A stretch of DNA of 64,000 bases, taken from Perognathus longimembris pacificus (lineage: Eukaryota > Chordata > Mammalia > Rodentia > Heteromyidae). Positions 59,364 through 64,000 of this stretch are shown in pieces; the stretch's first letter is position 1, and each line of letters begins with the position of its first letter. The stretch is taken from the NCBI RefSeq assembly GCF_023159225.1, contig NC_063172.1:34456832-34520831 (forward strand). The letters run 5' to 3'. The notes under the pieces are model-generated. The model was given only the letters and a program-made list of their open reading frames with translations. It was not told where the DNA came from and did no database searches. A program made the position numbers and the translations under genes.

Positions 59364-59541
59364 TCCAATCCTGTGGCTTGAACTCAGGGCCAGGCACCAT
59401 CCCGAAGCTTCTTTTGCTCAAGACTGAGCACTCTACCACTTGAGCCATAGTGCCAATTCCAACCTTTTCTGAGTGTGTGGTACTGAGGAATCAAACCCAG
59501 GGTTTCATGCATGCAAGGCAAGTACTCTACAACTAAGCCAG
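59364..59541 (-). mobile_element. IDL-Geo SINE, older diverged copy
   Basis: Antisense dimer (GTGGCTTGAACTCAGGGCCA, CTACCACTTGAGCCATAGTG, GTGGTACTGAGGAATCAAAC, CTACAACTAAGCC). The Geo arm has GAGTTCAAGCC. The A tail is not preserved and no duplication was recognised. Confidence 0.8.
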
Positions 59542-59689
59542 AAAGTTACTGTTTATATTACTATCCTTCTATATATTTAAAAAAATTACTAGTAACATAG
59601 ATTAGTGAAAAATGCCTTTTATTAAAGACAGAAGTTACCAAAAATGACTCATACAAAATAATCATTACAAATGAGATAACAAGGTGTAT

Positions 59690-61330
59690 CAAATTTGTAA
59701 ACATAAAAGTATTGAATAAATAAAAGTTCTACCAAGAAAAGCCTGATATCAGATGACTTGATTGGTGATTTCTACAGAAGATCTAAAGTATTAACATCAA
59801 TTCTTCACAAATACTTACATAAGAAACAGAAAATGAAAAAAACTCTTTCCAACTTTATGAGACTATTCTTAATCTGAATCAGATCTAAACAAAGATATCA
59901 CAGGAAGGTTAAACCGCAGGGCAATATCTTTTATACATACAAACAAAAAAAATTCTCAAGAAAATACTAGGACACTGAATATAATGGTATATTTAGAGAA
60001 TTATATGCCAGAACCAAATGAGATTTATTTCACAAGTTCAAGATTCAGAAAAGTAGTCAGAAGAAAGACATTTTTCCTCCCTCATTCTTTCCATTACCTC
60101 CAAAAGGAGTTGTATTCTCTCAAGAAAGGGAAAAGCAACCTACCTGGGGGAGCTAATGATGCAAATTATATGTTGTATTCTAGCATCCAGAATACACAAA
60201 TTCTTACAAACCAATAAGATGACAAATGATTCTATTCAGAACTTAATCCAAAATATTTAAAGAGATATTGCTTGAAAGACTACCCAAGATGTCCAACATG
60301 GTGAATTACTAGGGAAACAAAAGTTATGACCATCATGAAATGCCAACACATACTCTCTAGGGATAAATTTAAAGTGTCATTTGAGAAGACCTGGCTGATT
60401 TCATGCTACTCTGATAGGAATGTAAAAAGATACACTTGCTTAAGAGAACAGGCTAGAAGTTCCCTAAAAATGTAACATAGAGTTCAGTATGACTCAACAA
60501 CTTCATTTCTAAGTATACTCAAAGAACTGGAAAAGTATGGACATAGGAAGTTTATGACTGCAGTTACATAGTAGCCAAGTAATGGAAAATGATGCAAATT
60601 GTCCACGAATATGTGAGTAAACAAAATACAGTGTGCATACAATAAAATGTTATTCAATCACACACAAAGGATAATTGAAGTACCAGTACCAAATTCACCA
60701 ATAAACCCTGAAAATATTCTAAGTGAAGAGAAATCAGGAACAAAATCCCATGTGTTGTATAATTCAACCCATATGAAATGTCCAAAATAAGCAAAACCAT
60801 AGAAATCAGAAGTAGATGAGTGGCTAACAGTGGAAGGGGAGGAGGGAATTATATGGGAGAGGAAATCAGGTGGCTGCTAGAGGGATAGGAATTCTTTCAG
60901 GTGCAACAAAAAATGCTTGCAATTAGATCCTGGTGATGTTTGCATTGTTATGAGTATACAAACCCTCTAATTTTGTACCTTATTTAACTATTTATTTATT
61001 TATATTTTATTTGTTTACCTTATCAGTCTTGGGACTTGCACTCTGGACCAGAATGCTGTCACTGAGCTCTTTTGTTCAAGACTAGCACTTTACCACTTTG
61101 AGCCACAGCTCCACTTCCAGTTTCCTGGTGGTTAACTGGAGGTAAGATTCTCACAGGACTTTCCTGTCCAGCTGGCTTTGAACTGCAAACTTCAGATCCT
61201 CAGATCTCAGCCTCCTAAGCACTTATGATTATAGGCATGAGCCACCAGTGCCCAGCTGAATTGTGTATTTTAAAATGACAAATTTTATGGCAGGTGAGTT
61301 TCAGTTCAATGAATTTTGAATGATACAGTG
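59690..61330 (+). mobile_element. Ancient LINE-1 (L1M type), rearranged
   Basis: Sense remnants of ORF2 in order: reverse-transcriptase region (ATCAGATGACTTGATTGGTG, AATACTAGGACACTGAAT), a break at about 60045-60160, then C-terminal parts (TCTAGCATCCAGAATACAC, GAACTGGAAAAGTATGGACA, CAGTGTGCATACAATAAAAT), and the 3' UTR (GAAATCAGAAGTAGATGAGT, GATCCTGGTGATGTTTGC). It continues after the nested SINE as GTGTATTTTAAAATGACAAA. Many stops; inactive. Confidence 0.75.
60969..61272 (-). mobile_element. 7SL-like/Geo composite SINE nested in the LINE-1 3' UTR
   Basis: Antisense element at about 60983-61258 with an A/T-rich tail (ATTTATTTATTTATA on +), Geo arm, then 7SL-like arm ending CACCAGTGCCCAGCT. 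Flanks AATTTTGTACCTTA (60969-60982) and AATTGTGTATTTTA (61259-61272) match at 11 of 14 positions, an aged target-site duplication of LINE-1 sequence. Confidence 0.85.
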
Positions 61331-64000
61331 ACTTAAAAATTGCATAGATTTTTTTTATACATGAATTTAGAATGAAAACAGCAAAACATAAATTGTTAGA
61401 AGTCTTTATTTCCATAGGCCTATTCAGGGCCTTCTGGGAGAAATTCAGTTGACATGACTACATATTTTGCAGCAGTTGCAAAAGTAAGTATTTTATCTGT
61501 ACTTATATAAGACCATTGTCCTACTCCACTGTGATTCCCATGTTGGCTCCTTCTTGGGCTAGCTGGAACTGAGACAACTGCAGGGATTGGAAGAATTGAT
61601 GAAAAAGGAATTTATTTAATACATTTTACTACTTTTGCTAGAGGCCACAGTTGGCTAGTAGCCCAGTGAAGAAAGTGTCTCACTAACTTCTAGGGAAGAG
61701 ACTTCTCGTTTCCATGATGGTGATGTATCACTGGTTTCCAGGAATACACTCTTTACCAACTGTGTGACTCATCCTGTGTCATGACCTAATGGTGCAGAGC
61801 CAGGAACTGACTGTAAAATCAACATGTCCTAAGATATTTCTCATGAAGCAGCAAGTGGAAATAGAGTTAGAAACTCATTTGTGGAAAACTCTTCCAAATC
61901 TTATAATTCATATATATAACAAATTTCCCCATAAAATCATATTATAGCATTTACTTTGAACCTAAAAGGAGAAAAAGTTAAACTATTAATAAAAAGTAAT
62001 CAAAGATTCCAGAATTTAAGAAAAGAAACTCAGAATCCTCTTTTTGCTCTCTAAAAAATAATGTAGTCATCTATGAAAGGGCATTCAAAGAATCCAGCCA
62101 GATTACAGAGAACTATTCTACATATAGGCCAAATAATTATTGAATGAAAATGTTATGATATTGTACTAAATTTTGAGACGTTACTGATGCTTGCTAGTTC
62201 TTGAAATTTTATGATTTGCTATGGTTTCTCTTTCTCATACAAAACAAAAATTTAGTGTTAGTATTTGACTTTGTAATCCTTTCCCTAAGGAGATTAGCCC
62301 TAATGGTAGAGCCACAGATGCTACACAGCCTGAATCTGTCCCAGGAGGGCCTCAGGACATATTAAGTATTATACTAGAAGAGGTGAATAAATGCTCCTTC
62401 TGAAAAAAAAATTGGGCAAGTTTTAGCCTCTCTGTAGCTTCTCTTTCAAAAGAGAAATATATTTACCAGGATGATGAGAGATAACAGAGATGTCTGTGTT
62501 GAATGTCTTTGGGACTGAATGATAGTTAATATAAACTTGGAATACAGTCTTCTCTTCAAACCGAATGTAATAAGAGATTAATAACAAAACTTGGCAAATT
62601 AGAACACCTCCATTCTCTGGGTGTTGAAATCTGATTTTTGTTGTCTTCACTCAAAAATCAAACAACACCTATTTGGACTTGTTCTTTTCCATATACCCTG
62701 ACATATTATAAACATTTTGATTTTTGAACCTTTCCTCTGAAGTATACAGGTGGTGTCTAAACTAAGCTTCTCTATCATCAATATTTTATGAGCTATCTAA
62801 AATTACTCCGAACATGTCCTTGTCTTTATCAATATCTAGGGATTTATAGCTATTATGTATTTGATAAGTGAATTAATAAAGTTGAGACGAACATAGAAAC
62901 AAGTACCTCCCAGGTTTATTTTGGATATGGGTAAGCAAGATCAAAGGAGAAAAGAAAATGCTCTGAACATACATTTTTATATAAATACTTCCATAATATA
63001 GCCAGTTTTCTCACAAAAGTCATGCTAAGGAAGTTATATTTACATATGAGAGTTATTGAAGAGATATTTGCAAAGGCACGAAAATCAACTTTTCTTTTTT
63101 TATAGCATTCATTGCTTGAGGCATTTATGTTAGTGAAAACTCTTTTACAATCTTAACTTTCCAAACATGAACTCAATGCTGAAAAGCATGTCCAAGAAGC
63201 TAGTCCAATGTTAAGAATACAAAGAAAAGAGTCTTTCAAAGATATTCCCAGTGGTGTTTCATCTAGGGGATGAAGAATGAAAGACAAATCTTTTCAGGTG
63301 GATGGCAGTGAGGGCTACCTAATATCAACTCAAGCTGAGAAGCTACAAAGTCTAAAACAGATTCTCTGAACTTGTCTCTCTGAGTATTCAAGCCTCACTT
63401 CAAAGCATCAACTTTCCTAACAAAAAAAGGGTATAGAGGAGTGGGAAAGACAAAAAATATAGATTAAGTCCAATATTGTAATGGTATTCCTAAAAAGAAG
63501 GTTATCTCCCTCCTGCCTGCATTCATTTGAAGAAGAGAGTTCAAAAGGAAAAGTGGCAGGAGTTTAGAAGTATAGATACCTGAATGATGTGTTACAGTCT
63601 TTGCATCTTAAGGCATGACATGAAACTTGCACATAGCCACTACCATGCTCAGGCCATTGGTCTGTAAAAATATACACAAAGAAGCACCCATTATGACTAG
63701 AGGCTAGGAGGTGAAATGTAGATGAAAAGTATTTTGCTTATGTGTAACATAAGAAAAAAGAAAATAAATCATGGAAATAATTCTTTTAAATATTTACATT
63801 CTAAGTTTGATCCCATTGCGGTTATTTTGCATATTGATGTAGCATGGATTTGAGCACATGGGTGTCATTTAGCACTTAATCTATAGCACCTCATCAAAAT
63901 GTAAGGATTGAAAATACTCAGACAGGAGAAAAAACTAATGCTTTTGTTTTGTTTTGTTTTCCTGAAAACTGAAACCCCTAAAAGTCGATAACATTCCTTG
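61331..64000. other. Unique stretch to window end, nothing recognised
   Basis: About 2.7 kb without a confident repeat. The 75-codon antisense frame at 62423-62650 has no domain. A short (GTTTT)n patch lies near 63942-63960. Confidence 0.4.

Noticed and set aside
1..64000. CRISPR array, operon structure or other prokaryotic system
   Set aside because: SINEs, LINE-1 ends, MIR and microsatellites show mammalian chromosomal DNA. No regularly spaced short repeats or dense coding were seen.
1..64000. Endogenous retrovirus or LTR element
   Set aside because: No paired LTRs, primer-binding site, or gag/pol/env-like frame was recognised. Small or very old LTR scraps cannot be excluded by eye.

Overview
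This 64 kb window is AT-rich, CpG-poor mammalian chromosomal DNA with no recognisable gene. It reads as intergenic or deep intronic sequence. The lineage is suggested by its SINEs. At least nine copies have an ID-like, tRNA-derived left arm joined to a right arm containing the motif GGCGCTGTGGCTCAAGTGG and ending in CAGGACTGGCC plus poly(A). This matches my recollection of the IDL-Geo SINE described from geomyoid rodents (kangaroo rats, pocket mice, pocket gophers). Geomyoidea is therefore the best assignment, but it is an inference from repeat structure and was not checked by a search.

Layout. 0-5 kb: a LINE-1 3' end with an apparent 5' inversion, a pair of related ~135 bp direct repeats, and the first IDL-Geo SINE. 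5-14 kb: mostly unique sequence with MIR pieces, a duplicated TG microsatellite block and a very large polypyrimidine tract at 10.44-10.79 kb. 14-30 kb: many SINEs, a sense LINE-1 3' end at 20.5 kb, a MER5A-like DNA-transposon relic, a LINE-2 relic split by a SINE, and the youngest-looking SINE at 28.9 kb. 30-34 kb: mostly unique. 34-46 kb: a twin-primed LINE-1, several LINE-1 3' ends in both orientations, composite 7SL-like/ID SINEs and a free-standing Geo monomer. 46-56 kb: more SINEs and an ancient antisense LINE-1. 56-64 kb: a 5'-truncated LINE-1 with a perfect 18 bp target-site duplication, and an ancient LINE-1 with a SINE nested in it.

No protein gene, functional RNA gene, CpG island, CRISPR array or prokaryotic feature is supported. 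The open reading frames are chance frames, simple-repeat frames, or remnants of LINE-1 ORF2. The main content is the retrotransposition record: LINE-1 supplies the machinery in trans, and the SINEs carry poly(A) tails and target-site duplications of the LINE-1 type. Four unique stretches (about 7.3, 18.5, 31.9 and 54.0 kb) are flagged as weak candidates for conserved non-coding sequence. Repeat boundaries are read by eye and may be off by several to tens of bases.
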